The notes beneath the pieces are model-generated. The model saw only the letters and a program-made list of their open reading frames with translations, was not told where the DNA came from and ran no database searches. From contig OZ241368.1 in the NCBI GenBank assembly GCA_965200525.1, positions 6,076,001 through 6,140,000 on the forward strand: a stretch of DNA of 64,000 nt, written 5' to 3'. The stretch is from JANNPJ01 sp965200525 (GTDB lineage Bacteria; Actinomycetota; Actinomycetes; Actinomycetales; Kineosporiaceae). Positions 8,215-17,872 of the stretch are shown here, in pieces. Positions within the stretch are counted from its first letter, which is position 1, and every line of letters begins with the position of its first letter. The translations under genes and the position numbers were made by a program.

Positions 8215-11200
8215 GTGAGCTCCGACCTGCCGGTCACCACGGCGCGCGAGCCTGCCCGAGTCCCCTCGGCGCGGGCCGCCTCGTCATTCACCGACGCCGG
8301 CCGGGTCGCGGGCTTCGAGATCCTCTCCGAACTGGGCCGGGGCGCCCAGAGCACGGTCTACCGGGTCCGGCGGTCCGACGCGGCGGCCGAGACCGGTCCG
8401 CCGGGCTCGACCACAGGCTCCGGTTCGCGCACCGGCGGCTCCGGGATGCCGGAGGCCGCCGGTCCGTGGGCCGGGGAGTTCGCCCTTAAGATCCTGGACC
8501 GCTCGGTGGCCGACTCCACCGAGGCCCTGATCTCGTTCCGCCGCGAGGCCGCCCTCCTGGCCAGCGTCAACCACCCGGGCCTGACCCGGGTCCATGAGGT
8601 CGGCGTGACCGACGGCCGGCCGTACCTGGTGATGGACCTGGTGGACGGCGTCTCCCTGGCCGACGTGCTGGCGGCCGGGGCGATGGCCGCCGACCGGGTG
8701 ATCGCCCTGGGCCTGGACATCGTCGACCCGCTGGCCGCGGTGCACGGCAAGGGCCTGGTCCACCGCGACCTCAAGCCGCCGAACATCATGGTGCTGGCCG
8801 ACGGCGAGGCCCGGCTGATCGACTTCGGGCTGACCGCCCGCGGGGGCGAGCGGGAGTCGCCGACCGCGGTCGGCACGCTCGCCTACTCCGCCCCCGAGCA
8901 GTCCGGCATGCTCAAGCGACCGGTGGACAACCGCTCCGACCTCTACTCGCTCGGCGTCATCCTGTTCGAGGCCCTGGCCGGGCAGTTGCCGTTCCCGACC
9001 GCCGACGTCGGCGAACTGCTTCGGGCCCACGCCGTGACGACGGCCCCCGACCTGGCCGAGCTGGTCCCGGGCGTGCCCCGCGAACTGGCTGACGTCGTCG
9101 CCACCCTGCTGGCCAAGGATCCGGACGACCGCTACCAGACCGGCGAGGCCCTGGCCGCCGACCTGCGGGTGCTGGCCGGGCCGGACACCCGCCCGGTGAT
9201 CACGACCACCGACAGCGACCTGGGCGCGGCCAGCGGCCGCACGACCGAGCTGCAGCGGCTGAGCGACCGTTGGAACGCGGCGGCGGCCGGCCGGGGCGGG
9301 GTCTGCGTCATCCGGGGAGCCGGCGGGACCGGCAAGAGCCGGCTCACCGGCGAGGTGGCCGACCAGGCCCGGCAGACCGGCCAGACCGTGCTGCGGGCCA
9401 AGGCGGCCTCCGACGACCCGGTGCCGTTCGCCCCGCTGCGGGCCGCCATCGAGGACTACCTGCACGCCGTCGGCCGGATGCCGGTGAAGGAACGCTGGCG
9501 CCAGCGCTCGCTGATCCGGACCGCCTGCGCGGGCTGGTCGGCCGCGATGCTGAGCCGGCTCGCCCCGGGCCTGGAGGCGATCCTCAACGGTCAGAACGAC
9601 CTCACGGCCAAGGCCAGGCTGAAGAACCGGACCGGCCGGGAGACCGGTACCGATACCGGGGGCCCGGCCCCGAGCGCGGCCGATGCCGGCTCGCCCGAGG
9701 GGGCCGAGGGCCAGAACCAGTTCGCCGCCGCCGTGGCCGGCTTCCTGGCCGGCCTGGCCCGCGAGTCCGGTGGCCTGATGCTGGTGCTGGACGACGTGCA
9801 GTGGCTCGACCCGGGTAGCCGGCGGGTGCTCTCTCACCTTTCCGGCGAGCTCGCCCAGGCCCCGCTGCTGGTGCTGGTCACCGCCCGGGACGACGAGCAG
9901 AGCAAGCTCGGCGCCGACGAGTTCGTCGCCTCGATGGGCGTGACGGTCGACGTCGACCTGACGCTCGGCCCGCTCGACGAGGCCGGCGTGGCCGACCAGA
10001 TCCAGGTCATGATGCCCGGCCTGAGCATCGACGCCCGGCTGGTGACGTTGCTGCACGTGCGCAGCAACGGCAATCCGTTCGTGATCCAGGAGTACCTGCG
10101 GGCGGTCGTCGACGCCGGCCTGCTGCGGCCCTACTGGGGCAGCTGGCAACTCGACGAGCAGGGCCTGGACGCGCTCGAGTTGCCGCAGGACGCGGTCGGC
10201 CTGGTGCTGGCCCGGGTCCAGGGGCTGGGCCCCGAGGTGCGTGAGCTGCTGACCATCGCGGCGGCGGCCGGCAGCCGGTTCGAGGCCGACCTGCTGACCG
10301 CGGTGACCGGGGCCGAGCTCGACGTCGTCCTCCAGGGGCTGGTCGAGGCGGCCGGCCGGGCGCTGATCGAGCCCCGGGAGAGCGGCCAGTTCGCCTTCCT
10401 GCACGACCGGATCCGGGAGGCCCTGCTGGCCGACCTGGACCCGGCCGCCACCGCCGCCCTGCACCTGCGGATCGCCGAGGCGCTGGACGCTATGCCGGCC
10501 CCGGACGAGCGGTTGCGCGCCGACCGGATCTACGCCGTCGCCCACCACTACATGCGGTCCGATCCGGCGGTCGCGGCCGACCGGGCCTTTGCCACCTGCT
10601 GGGCGGCCGGCCGGCTGGCCCTGGAGAGCCACGCGCCGGGCGAGGCGGTCGACTTCCTGGAGTACGCGGCCGGGGTCGGCACCAAGAACCCGAGCGGCTT
10701 CCTGCTCCTGCTGGGCACCGCGTTCCAGCACGCCGGCCGGCTGGTCGAAGCCCGGGAGCGGCTCGAGCAGGCCCTGAAGGTCGAGACCACGCTGACCCGG
10801 CGGGCCGAGATCTTCACCCTGCTGGCCGACGTCTACCGGTCGAACTGGAACACCGACGCCGCGCTGGGCGCGATCGAGCAGGGACTGGCCGAACTCGGGG
10901 CGCGGCTGCCGCGCAACCCGGTGTTCCTGTGGCTGTCCACGGCCCTGATGTTCGTCACGGCGATGTTCAAGCAGTGGACCGGGATCGGCTTCGGCTCGGC
11001 CACCGGCCTGCGCCGCGAGCACGCCCATTCGATCGCCGCGCTGCACGAGGTCGGCTCGTACGTGGGCCTGATCAGCATGCGCCGCGACCTGGTCGTGCTG
11101 CACAACCGGCGGGTGCTCTACTGGGCCAACCAGCTCGGCCCGGGCCGCCGGTACGCGCTCAGCCAGGGCAGTTTCGGCCTGCTCTGCGCCCTGACCGGCT

Positions 11201-13764
11201 TCAACCGGACCGCCCGCCGGGCTTTCGGCCGGGCCGAGGCCGACCCGGCCAACGAGAACCCGGCCGTGCGCTCGATGATCGCCCACTACCGGGGGGCGGC
11301 CTGGTATCTGGGCAACCACGACAACAGCCAGCGCTGGATCGAGGCCACCGAGAACAACGGCCAGTGGTTGGACGTCGCCAGCTACCTGGACGCCGTCTCG
11401 ATCTTCAACCTCGACGCCTGCGTCCAGGGCCGGACCCGGGAGGCCGAGTTCTGGCTGGCCCAGGGCCGGCGCCGGGCCGGCCGCGGCAGCGGCGACGTGA
11501 CCTCGTTCGTCAGCGCCGCGCCGATGACCTACGCCCTGCTCGGCCGCTCCGGCGAGGCCGGGTCCGAACTGCGCCGGATGAACGACGTGTGTGCCGCCGA
11601 CCAGGCCGACACCGCCCGCAGCCTGGCCGTGGTGCGGCTGCTGGCCACCCTGTTCGTGCTCTGCGAGCAGGGCGACCTGGGCGCGCCGTTCGAGGAGGCG
11701 GTGGCCCAGTTCGAGGCGCTGAAGGTCGATCCCGATACGATCATCCGCCCGCACCGGACCGTGCAGTACCAGATCGCCCACGGCCGGCTGGCCCAGGTCC
11801 GGGCGGCCGACCCCGAGCACCGGCCCGCGGCCCTGGCCCGGGCCCGGGTCGCGGTCGACCAGGTGAACCGGGTGCGGCGGGCGGCCGACACACCCGAGCT
11901 GCAGGCCCGGGTCCGGTTGGCCCAGGCCGATCTGCTGGTACTGGAGAACCAGCCCGCGAAGGCCCTGGCCGTGCTGGACGGCGTCCCGCTGTTCCACGAA
12001 CCGGACGCACCGACCCTGTCGTTCGAGCGGGCCCGGATCCGGGCCCGGGCCCTGACCGCGCTGGGCGCCGAGGAGGGCCGCCGTCAGGCCCGCCTGGCCC
12101 TGTCCGTCGCGGTCGACCAGCACTGGCCCCAGCGGGCCTCGTCGGTGGCCGCCGAGTTCGGCCTACCGCTGGAGCGCGGCACGTCGTCCCTGCAGGTCAG
12201 CCAGGCGGGCACCTACACCGGTGGCCTGGAGCGGCAGCGCCTGCAGGCGCTGCAGCAGGTCAGCGCGGCCGCCTCGCGGGTGCTCGACCCGGGCGAGCTG
12301 GCCCGGATCGCGCTCGACGAGACGATCCGGATCCTGGCCCCCGACCGGGCCTTCCTGTTCCTGGTCAACGGCGAGACCGGCGGCCTGGACTCGTACCTGG
12401 GCCGGGACGCGGCCGGCAACGACGTCCCCGAGCTCACCGGGTACAGCACCAGCCTGGTGGAGCGGGTCCGCTCGACCGGCCAGCCCCTGGTGGTCACCGG
12501 CACCGAGGAGGGCGCGGCGCTGGGGGCCGAGAGCGTCGTCCTGCACGGGCTGCGCTCGATCATGGCCGCGCCGCTGCAGCTGGAGGGCCGGGTGCTCGGC
12601 GTCGTCTATCTGGACAGTCAGGTGGCCAAGGGCATCTTCACCGCGGACGACGCGGGCATCCTGAACGCGCTGACCAACCACATCGCGACGTCCCTGGAGA
12701 CGGCCCGGGCGGCCCAGCTGGAGATCTCGGTCCAGACCGCTCAGCGCCAGCGCGACCTAGCCGACACGCTGCGCAAGACCCTGCAGGCGATGTCCGAGAC
12801 GCTGGAGCCGGCCGAGGTGATCGAGCGGCTGCTGACCGCGACCCGGCAGGTGGTCGACTGCGACGACTCCTGGCTGCTGAGCACCGACGACGGGGTCTGC
12901 TCGGTGCTGGCCGCCGACGGCGAGCAGGGCGGGCTGGTGCAGCACGCCGTCCCCGACGATCCGGGTCTGCGGGCCCTGCTGGAACAGCAGCAGCCGCTGA
13001 TCGGGGTCGACGCGGCCATCCCGTTCGGCCTGGCCGACCGGCTGACCGCGGCCAGCAGCTGGATCGCGGTGCCGCTGGACTCACGCAACAAGAACCTGCG
13101 GGCCCTGATCCTGGTGTCGCACGCCCCGCAGGTGAACCTGGCCGACGACGTCGAGGTGGCGGCCGCGCTGGCCACCCAGGGGATGACCGCCTACGACAAG
13201 GCCAGCCTGTTCAAGCAGGTGCAGGAGCTCGCCGTGGCCGACGAGCTGACCGGGATCGCCAACCGCCGGCGGTTCTTCGAGGTGGCCACCCGCGACCTGG
13301 CCGCCGCCGCCCGGCACAACCGGCCCCTGACCGCGCTGATGGTCGACATCGACCACTTCAAGCGGGTCAACGACACCTTCGGTCATGCCACCGGGGACGA
13401 CGTGATCCGGGCGGTGGCCTCCCGCCTCGGCGGCCAGGTGCGCCAGACCGACATTCTCGGCCGGTACGGCGGGGAGGAGTTCGCGCTCCTGCTGCAGGAC
13501 GCCGGACCGGGCAACGACCTGCCCGAACGCCTGCGGGCGGTGGTCTGCGAGCAGCCCATCCAGACCCGCTCCGGGCCGGTGACGGTCACCATCAGCATCG
13601 GGCAGGCCTACCTGACCACCGAGGACGACGACATCGTGGGTTTCTTGGCCCGGGCCGACGAGGCCCTGTACCGGGCCAAGAACGAGGGCCGCAACCGGGT
13701 CTGCGCTGCCGACGACCTGTCTTTCGGATCGATCCGCCCGGTGGCTGTCGACCCCTCGGAGTGA
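8215..13764 (+). CDS. Giant Ser/Thr kinase, AAA-type ATPase, GAF-GAF, GGDEF signalling protein
   Basis: 1849 residues from a GTG. A complete protein kinase domain (about 35-330) has HRDLKPPN with Asp185 and DFG at 203-205. A PknK/MalT-like STAND ATPase follows, with Walker A GAGGTGKS (368-375) and Walker B LVLDD ending at 526-527. About 700-1330 is an all-helical TPR-like region. A GAF domain lies at about 1350-1500 and a weaker GAF at 1515-1660. The GGDEF domain starts at DELTGIANRRRF (1676), has an active-site GGEEF (1752-1756) and an intact RxxD inhibitory site (RQTD, 1743-1746). It should phosphorylate Ser/Thr targets and make cyclic di-GMP under feedback control. There is no membrane segment, and no gene is coupled to it. 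Confidence 0.93.
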   Translation: MSSDLPVTTAREPARVPSARAASSFTDAGRVAGFEILSELGRGAQSTVYRVRRSDAAAETGPPGSTTGSGSRTGGSGMPEAAGPWAGEFALKILDRSVADSTEALISFRREAALLASVNHPGLTRVHEVGVTDGRPYLVMDLVDGVSLADVLAAGAMAADRVIALGLDIVDPLAAVHGKGLVHRDLKPPNIMVLADGEARLIDFGLTARGGERESPTAVGTLAYSAPEQSGMLKRPVDNRSDLYSLGVILFEALAGQLPFPTADVGELLRAHAVTTAPDLAELVPGVPRELADVVATLLAKDPDDRYQTGEALAADLRVLAGPDTRPVITTTDSDLGAASGRTTELQRLSDRWNAAAAGRGGVCVIRGAGGTGKSRLTGEVADQARQTGQTVLRAKAASDDPVPFAPLRAAIEDYLHAVGRMPVKERWRQRSLIRTACAGWSAAMLSRLAPGLEAILNGQNDLTAKARLKNRTGRETGTDTGGPAPSAADAGSPEGAEGQNQFAAAVAGFLAGLARESGGLMLVLDDVQWLDPGSRRVLSHLSGELAQAPLLVLVTARDDEQSKLGADEFVASMGVTVDVDLTLGPLDEAGVADQIQVMMPGLSIDARLVTLLHVRSNGNPFVIQEYLRAVVDAGLLRPYWGSWQLDEQGLDALELPQDAVGLVLARVQGLGPEVRELLTIAAAAGSRFEADLLTAVTGAELDVVLQGLVEAAGRALIEPRESGQFAFLHDRIREALLADLDPAATAALHLRIAEALDAMPAPDERLRADRIYAVAHHYMRSDPAVAADRAFATCWAAGRLALESHAPGEAVDFLEYAAGVGTKNPSGFLLLLGTAFQHAGRLVEARERLEQALKVETTLTRRAEIFTLLADVYRSNWNTDAALGAIEQGLAELGARLPRNPVFLWLSTALMFVTAMFKQWTGIGFGSATGLRREHAHSIAALHEVGSYVGLISMRRDLVVLHNRRVLYWANQLGPGRRYALSQGSFGLLCALTGFNRTARRAFGRAEADPANENPAVRSMIAHYRGAAWYLGNHDNSQRWIEATENNGQWLDVASYLDAVSIFNLDACVQGRTREAEFWLAQGRRRAGRGSGDVTSFVSAAPMTYALLGRSGEAGSELRRMNDVCAADQADTARSLAVVRLLATLFVLCEQGDLGAPFEEAVAQFEALKVDPDTIIRPHRTVQYQIAHGRLAQVRAADPEHRPAALARARVAVDQVNRVRRAADTPELQARVRLAQADLLVLENQPAKALAVLDGVPLFHEPDAPTLSFERARIRARALTALGAEEGRRQARLALSVAVDQHWPQRASSVAAEFGLPLERGTSSLQVSQAGTYTGGLERQRLQALQQVSAAASRVLDPGELARIALDETIRILAPDRAFLFLVNGETGGLDSYLGRDAAGNDVPELTGYSTSLVERVRSTGQPLVVTGTEEGAALGAESVVLHGLRSIMAAPLQLEGRVLGVVYLDSQVAKGIFTADDAGILNALTNHIATSLETARAAQLEISVQTAQRQRDLADTLRKTLQAMSETLEPAEVIERLLTATRQVVDCDDSWLLSTDDGVCSVLAADGEQGGLVQHAVPDDPGLRALLEQQQPLIGVDAAIPFGLADRLTAASSWIAVPLDSRNKNLRALILVSHAPQVNLADDVEVAAALATQGMTAYDKASLFKQVQELAVADELTGIANRRRFFEVATRDLAAAARHNRPLTALMVDIDHFKRVNDTFGHATGDDVIRAVASRLGGQVRQTDILGRYGGEEFALLLQDAGPGNDLPERLRAVVCEQPIQTRSGPVTVTISIGQAYLTTEDDDIVGFLARADEALYRAKNEGRNRVCAADDLSFGSIRPVAVDPSE

Positions 13765-13849
13765 GTGACACTCGTCGGAGCGAGCTACCCGGACGGCCGA
13801 TATGGTGAATGAGCTGGGTACAGACCCTCGCTAGGAGATGAAGAACGTT

Positions 13850-14839
13850 ATGACCACGACCCCCGTCAATGTCACCGTCACGGGTGCGGCCGGCCAGATC
13901 GGGTATGCCCTGCTGTTCCGCATCGCATCCGGTCAGCTGCTCGGCGCCGACGTGCCGGTGAGCCTGCGCCTGCTGGAGGTACCGCAGGCGGTCCGGGCCG
14001 CCGAGGGCACCGCCCTCGAGCTGGCCGACTGCGCCTTCCCGCTGCTGTCCGGAGTGGAGGTGTTCGACGACCCGAAGAAGGCGTTCGACGGCGCCAACGT
14101 CGCGCTGCTGGTCGGCGCCCGGCCGCGGAGCAAGGGCATGGAGCGCGGCGACCTGCTCGAGGCCAACGGCGGGATCTTCAAGCCGCAGGGCGAGGCGATC
14201 AACGCCGGCGCCGCCGCTGACATCAAGGTGCTGGTGGTCGGCAACCCGGCCAACACCAACGCCCTGATCGCCCAGAGCCACGCCCCCGACGTCCCGGCCG
14301 ACCGGTTCACCGCGATGACCCGGCTCGACCACAACCGCGCCCTCGGCCAGCTGGCCCTCCGGCTCGGCGTCAGTGTCTCCGAGCTGACCAAGGTCGCGAT
14401 CTGGGGCAACCACTCGGCCACTCAGTACCCGGACATCACCCACGCCGAGGTCAGCGGCAAGAGCGTGTCCGAGGCCGTCGGCGACGACGCCTGGGTGCGC
14501 GACGAGTTCATCCCGCGGGTGGCCAAGCGGGGCGCCGAGATCATCGAGGTCCGGGGTGCGTCGTCGGCCGCGTCGGCCGCGTCGGCCGCGATCGACCACG
14601 TGTACACCTGGGTCAACGGCACCCCGGCGGGCGACTGGACCTCGGCCGCGATCGTCTCGGACGGCTCCTACGGCGTTCCGGCCGGCCTGATCTCGTCGTT
14701 CCCGGTCACCTCCACCGGCGGTGCCTACGAGATCGTCCAGGGCCTGGAGCTGGACGAGTTCTCCCGCAGCCGGATCGACGCCTCGGTGGCCGAGCTGATC
14801 GAGGAGCGCGACGCCGTCACCAAGCTCGGCCTGATCTGA
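13850..14839 (+). CDS. mdh: Malate dehydrogenase
   Basis: 329 residues from the ATG at 13850, matching the usual actinobacterial length. An ATG four codons earlier abuts the AGGAG Shine-Dalgarno directly, so it is unlikely to be used. The NAD-binding motif TGAAGQIGY lies near the N-terminus. The catalytic pair is in TRLDHNRA and the catalytic His in GNHSATQYPD; GARPRSKGMERGDLL supplies substrate-binding arginines. It interconverts malate and oxaloacetate with NAD in the TCA cycle. Three 9-base GCGTCGGCC-type repeats encode the Ala/Ser stretch before IDHVYTWVNGT, which is normal in this family. Confidence 0.97.
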   Translation: MTTTPVNVTVTGAAGQIGYALLFRIASGQLLGADVPVSLRLLEVPQAVRAAEGTALELADCAFPLLSGVEVFDDPKKAFDGANVALLVGARPRSKGMERGDLLEANGGIFKPQGEAINAGAAADIKVLVVGNPANTNALIAQSHAPDVPADRFTAMTRLDHNRALGQLALRLGVSVSELTKVAIWGNHSATQYPDITHAEVSGKSVSEAVGDDAWVRDEFIPRVAKRGAEIIEVRGASSAASAASAAIDHVYTWVNGTPAGDWTSAAIVSDGSYGVPAGLISSFPVTSTGGAYEIVQGLELDEFSRSRIDASVAELIEERDAVTKLGLI

Positions 14840-14857
14840 ACCACGAGTACCTCGAGG

Positions 14858-14883
14858 GGCAGCCACTCACTCGGGTGGCTGCC
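14858..14883. terminator. Bidirectional hairpin between mdh and the convergent monooxygenase
   Basis: GGCAGCCAC (14858-14866) and GTGGCTGCC (14875-14883) pair as a 9-bp perfect stem with an 8-base loop. The hairpin lies between the two convergent stop codons and overlaps the end of the monooxygenase gene. Confidence 0.6.
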
Positions 14884-16045
14884 AGTCGACGATCGAGTTG
14901 AGGCCCCGGGCAACGGTTTTGGCCGGCAGTCGGCCCATCAGGCGGGCGGCCAGCAGCTGGGCCCCGTAGGGCGCGCTGTTCATCCGGCCGGCCCGACGGG
15001 AGCGGCGGGCCACCGAGGTGGTGCGGGGCAGCCGCTGGGCGGTGTACTCGTGCAGGGCCGGGACGACCGGGTTGTCCTCTCCCAGCAGCGAAGCCAGCAC
15101 CACCGCGTCCTCGATCGCCATCCCGCCCCCCTGCCCGAGGTTCGGGGTCATGGCGTGGGCCGCGTCGCCGAGCAGGGCCACCCGGCCCCGGTCGAAGGTG
15201 GGGAGCGGCTCCACCAGTTCCTCGACGTCCTGGTGCAGCAGTTCGCCCGGGTGCAGGGCGGCGATGATCTGCGGGATCGGCTCGTGCCAGTCGCCGAACA
15301 GCCGCAACAGCTCGGCCTGCTCGTCGTCGGGGACCCGGCCCGGCTCGGCGGTGACGGTGGCGTAGCAGTAGAGCCGGCCGCGATCGAGCGGCAGCACGGC
15401 GAACCGCCGGCCCTCGGTGCCCCAGGTCTCGAATCCAGTCTCGAATCCAGTCGCGAAGTTGGACGGCAGGCGGGCGTGGGCGGGTACCACCATCCGCCAG
15501 GCGGTGTAGCCGGCGTAGGTCGGCCCCGGATGCTGCGGGTAGAGGAAACCGCGCAGCACGGAACGGATCCCGTCGGCGGCCACGACCAGCTCGGCCTCGT
15601 TCTCGCCGTGCTCGGTGATCAGCGTGGCCGGGTCCGAGTCGCCGCCGAGGTGCACGCCGAGCACCCGGGTGGCCGCCTGGACGGCGCCGAACGGCAACTG
15701 TTCCACCAGTAGCTGGGCCAGCTCGGCCCGGTGGAGCAGCACCAGCGGGTCGCCGAACCGGTTCTGCACGGCCTGGCCCAGGTCGGAGCGGCTCAGCCAG
15801 TCGCCGTCGGGCGTGCGGACTCCGGCCGGGCCGCCGAGCCGGGCGTGCTCACGGGCCGCCGCGCCGACGCCGAGCCGGTCCAGGGCCCGCAGCGCGTTGG
15901 GCCACAGGGTGATCCCGGCCCCGACCGGCTCCAGGGTCTCGGCCTGCTCGAAGACGCAGACCTCCCAGCCGCGCTGATACAGGGCGACGGCGGTGCAGAG
16001 CCCACCGAGGCCGCCTCCGGCGATCATCGCTCGACGTGCGGTCAC
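14867..16045 (-). CDS. FAD-dependent aromatic-ring-type monooxygenase
   Basis: 392 residues with the group A flavin monooxygenase layout. The Rossmann FAD motif AGGGLGGLCTAVAL is near residue 8, Glu of VCVFEQ binds the ribose, a DG motif is present (VVAADGIRSVLRG), and the second FAD motif is LLGDAAHAMTPNLGQGGGMAIEDA. It resembles salicylate/3-hydroxybenzoate hydroxylase-like enzymes; substrate cannot be assigned. A perfect 12-base tandem duplication (15426-15449) duplicates the residues GFET. It stands alone, convergent with mdh. Confidence 0.9.
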   Translation of the reverse strand: MTARRAMIAGGGLGGLCTAVALYQRGWEVCVFEQAETLEPVGAGITLWPNALRALDRLGVGAAAREHARLGGPAGVRTPDGDWLSRSDLGQAVQNRFGDPLVLLHRAELAQLLVEQLPFGAVQAATRVLGVHLGGDSDPATLITEHGENEAELVVAADGIRSVLRGFLYPQHPGPTYAGYTAWRMVVPAHARLPSNFATGFETGFETWGTEGRRFAVLPLDRGRLYCYATVTAEPGRVPDDEQAELLRLFGDWHEPIPQIIAALHPGELLHQDVEELVEPLPTFDRGRVALLGDAAHAMTPNLGQGGGMAIEDAVVLASLLGEDNPVVPALHEYTAQRLPRTTSVARRSRRAGRMNSAPYGAQLLAARLMGRLPAKTVARGLNSIVDWQPPE

Positions 16046-16236
16046 GGTTCCTCCCGGGTCGCTGGTGCGATGATCGATTCATACCTCATCGTCGTCAACC
16101 GGACACTACGAGATCGGCGATCCAACGCCGACCGCTAAGCAGAGGAGCAATTGCCGAGACGGCGGTCCGGACGACCCGTGCCGGCGATTGTTCCTCCTTT
16201 CCGGTCGGTCGATCCGGGCCGGGCCGCAGTTCGGCG

Positions 16237-17295
16237 TCAGGGAAGGTCGGCGAACCGCTTCGGGACGGCGGTGGCGACCTGGGGCGAGAACTCGGTGAAG
16301 GCGGTTGCCTCGATGGTTCGCCGGGCACCGCTGCCGGTGCGCCGCCAGACGCCGACCACCTGGCCGTCGGCGACCACGGTGGCCCGGAACATGCCGTTGC
16401 CGCCGGGCACGATCAGGTCGGCGAACTGGGCCGGCAGCGCCGCCGTGCGGTCGCCGTAGCCGAGCATGAACTCGTCGAACCCGGGCAGCAGGAAAACGCC
16501 GCGGGCCTCCTGACGGTGCTGCTCCAGGCGCTCGGGGGTAGCTGCGTCGAGCAGGTGCTCGACGCCGTCCACGGTGATCGACTCGAGCCCGGGCCTCGCC
16601 AGGGCGACACCGGTGCGGACGTCGGCCGCGACCAGCTTGGTCCACCGGGTGAAGTCCTTGACACTGGCCGGGCCGTGGCCGCGAAAGTACCGTTCGGCCA
16701 GCTCGCCCAGCGCCTCGTCCCGTTCGAGATGGCGCAGCCGGGGTGCCCATTCGGCCAGAAGCACCAGCTGCGGCTCGCCGTCCCGGACCGGTCCGAAGCA
16801 CAGCGTCCCGGTCATCGCCAGGTAACTGATGAGGTGCGGGGCCCGCTGGCCGGAGGTTTCCAGGCCGGCCTGTTGCCAGGTGGCCAGCAGGGCGGCCCGG
16901 CTCAGCTCCCGCCGCCCGTGCAGCGCCTCGACGGCCAGCTCGCGGCCCCGCTCCAGATCCCTCTCGTCGAGCCCGAGCTCGGTGCGACGACCGACGGAAC
17001 CGGTGACCACCCGCGGAGCGGTCAGCTCCAGCAGCCAGGGCAGATCCTCGGCCGGCACGAAGTGCAGCGTGCCGCGCATCGGCCACGACTTGACCACCTG
17101 GCCCGAATTCAGGGCGGCGTCGACCGCGGCCCGGTCGCGGGCGGCGGTGCGCAGCGCGATCGACGTCACCGCGCCCGGATGGTCCTGGGCCTGGACGGCG
17201 GTGAGCAGGCGGACCACGTCGAGCGGGCCGGCCTCGCCGGGCCCGGCGATCCGCTGGGCGACCAGCCGGAGCCGGGCGAGGTCGGACGGCTTCAT
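16237..17295 (-). CDS. Winged-helix protein of the AlkZ/YcaQ (HTH_42) glycosylase family
   Basis: 352 residues. HTH_42 proteins contain three winged-helix units; AlkZ-type members are DNA glycosylases that release alkylated bases or unhook crosslinks. The catalytic QxQ signature is present as AVQAQDHPG at about residues 35-43. Other family features are the W/RGTLH segment (SWPMRGTLHFVPAED), RYFRGHGPASVKDFTRW and the C-terminal LLPGFDEFMLGYGDR. The best guess is a DNA repair or self-protection glycosylase. It is divergent from a MarR/ABC exporter pair, which fits a genotoxin-resistance theme, but no biosynthetic genes are in view. Confidence 0.82.
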   Translation of the reverse strand: MKPSDLARLRLVAQRIAGPGEAGPLDVVRLLTAVQAQDHPGAVTSIALRTAARDRAAVDAALNSGQVVKSWPMRGTLHFVPAEDLPWLLELTAPRVVTGSVGRRTELGLDERDLERGRELAVEALHGRRELSRAALLATWQQAGLETSGQRAPHLISYLAMTGTLCFGPVRDGEPQLVLLAEWAPRLRHLERDEALGELAERYFRGHGPASVKDFTRWTKLVAADVRTGVALARPGLESITVDGVEHLLDAATPERLEQHRQEARGVFLLPGFDEFMLGYGDRTAALPAQFADLIVPGGNGMFRATVVADGQVVGVWRRTGSGARRTIEATAFTEFSPQVATAVPKRFADLP

Positions 17296-17373
17296 GTCCG
17301 GCGACCTTACCCGGGCCGTTCCGGCGCCTCGGGCAGAAGTACGCCAGAGCAGACGACCTCGCGCGAGAATCGC

Positions 17374-17391
17374 CTTGTCGAACGACACAAG
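17374..17391. promoter_or_regulatory. Candidate MarR operator
   Basis: CTTGTCGAACGACACAAG contains two nested inverted repeats, TGTCG-AA-CGACA and CTTGT-ACAAG. It sits 20 bases before the MarR start, in the 115-base region shared with the divergent AlkZ-like gene. MarR proteins bind palindromes of this size and usually repress their own operon. Confidence 0.45.
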
Positions 17392-17410
17392 CCGGCAATA
17401 TGGTTCGCAG

Positions 17411-17872
17411 ATGCGTACTACCCATGATGACGCCTTGGAGGTGGCGGCCCGGATCGGACGCGGCGCCACCGCCCTGGCCGCACGGGCCCGGGCCGAGCGG
17501 GCCGGCGACCTCACCCTGACCGAGACGGCCGTGCTCGGCCGGTTGTGGTCGGCCGGCGAGATGACCCCGCGGGAGCTGGCCGACCGGCTCCGGCTGCAGC
17601 CGCAGTCCCTCACCCGCACGCTGTCGGCGCTGGAGACGGCCGGCCGGCTGCACCGCACCCCCGACCCGTCCGACGGCCGGCAGTCCCTGCTGGCGATCAC
17701 CGATGCCGGGGCCCGGGCTCTGAGTGCGGAGATGCGCCCGCGCGACCGCTGGCTGGCCGGGGTGATCGAGCGCGAGCTGAGCGACGCCGAGCGCGACCTG
17801 CTCCTGGTGGCGGCGACCTTGATGGAGCGGCTGGCCCAGATCGACGCCCGGGCGGCGGTGCCCGAGCCGTGA
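17411..17872 (+). CDS. MarR family transcriptional regulator
   Basis: 153 residues. The winged-helix core reads LTETAVLGRLWSAGEMTPRELADRLRLQPQSLTRTLSALETAGRLHRTPDPSDGRQSLLAITDAG, with the typical wing DPSDGRQ. The stop overlaps the GTG of the ABC transporter by four bases, so regulator and exporter are co-translated, typical of drug-responsive MarR/exporter operons. A palindrome lies 20 bases upstream. No convincing Shine-Dalgarno precedes this ATG, so the mRNA may be nearly leaderless. Confidence 0.9.
   Translation: MRTTHDDALEVAARIGRGATALAARARAERAGDLTLTETAVLGRLWSAGEMTPRELADRLRLQPQSLTRTLSALETAGRLHRTPDPSDGRQSLLAITDAGARALSAEMRPRDRWLAGVIERELSDAERDLLLVAATLMERLAQIDARAAVPEP

Noticed and set aside
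8284..12123. 1279-codon open frame antisense to the giant signalling protein
   Set aside because: It is a GC-rich shadow frame: no family motif, His/Gln/Gly/Pro/Arg-dominated composition, and it is opposite a protein with clear domains.
10929..13808. 959-codon frame on the same strand as the giant protein
   Set aside because: Out-of-frame shadow rich in Arg/Pro/Gly with no recognisable domain.
14560..14595. Triple GCGTCGGCC repeat in mdh
   Set aside because: It encodes the Ala/Ser stretch normal for actinobacterial malate dehydrogenases, not a mobile or regulatory repeat.
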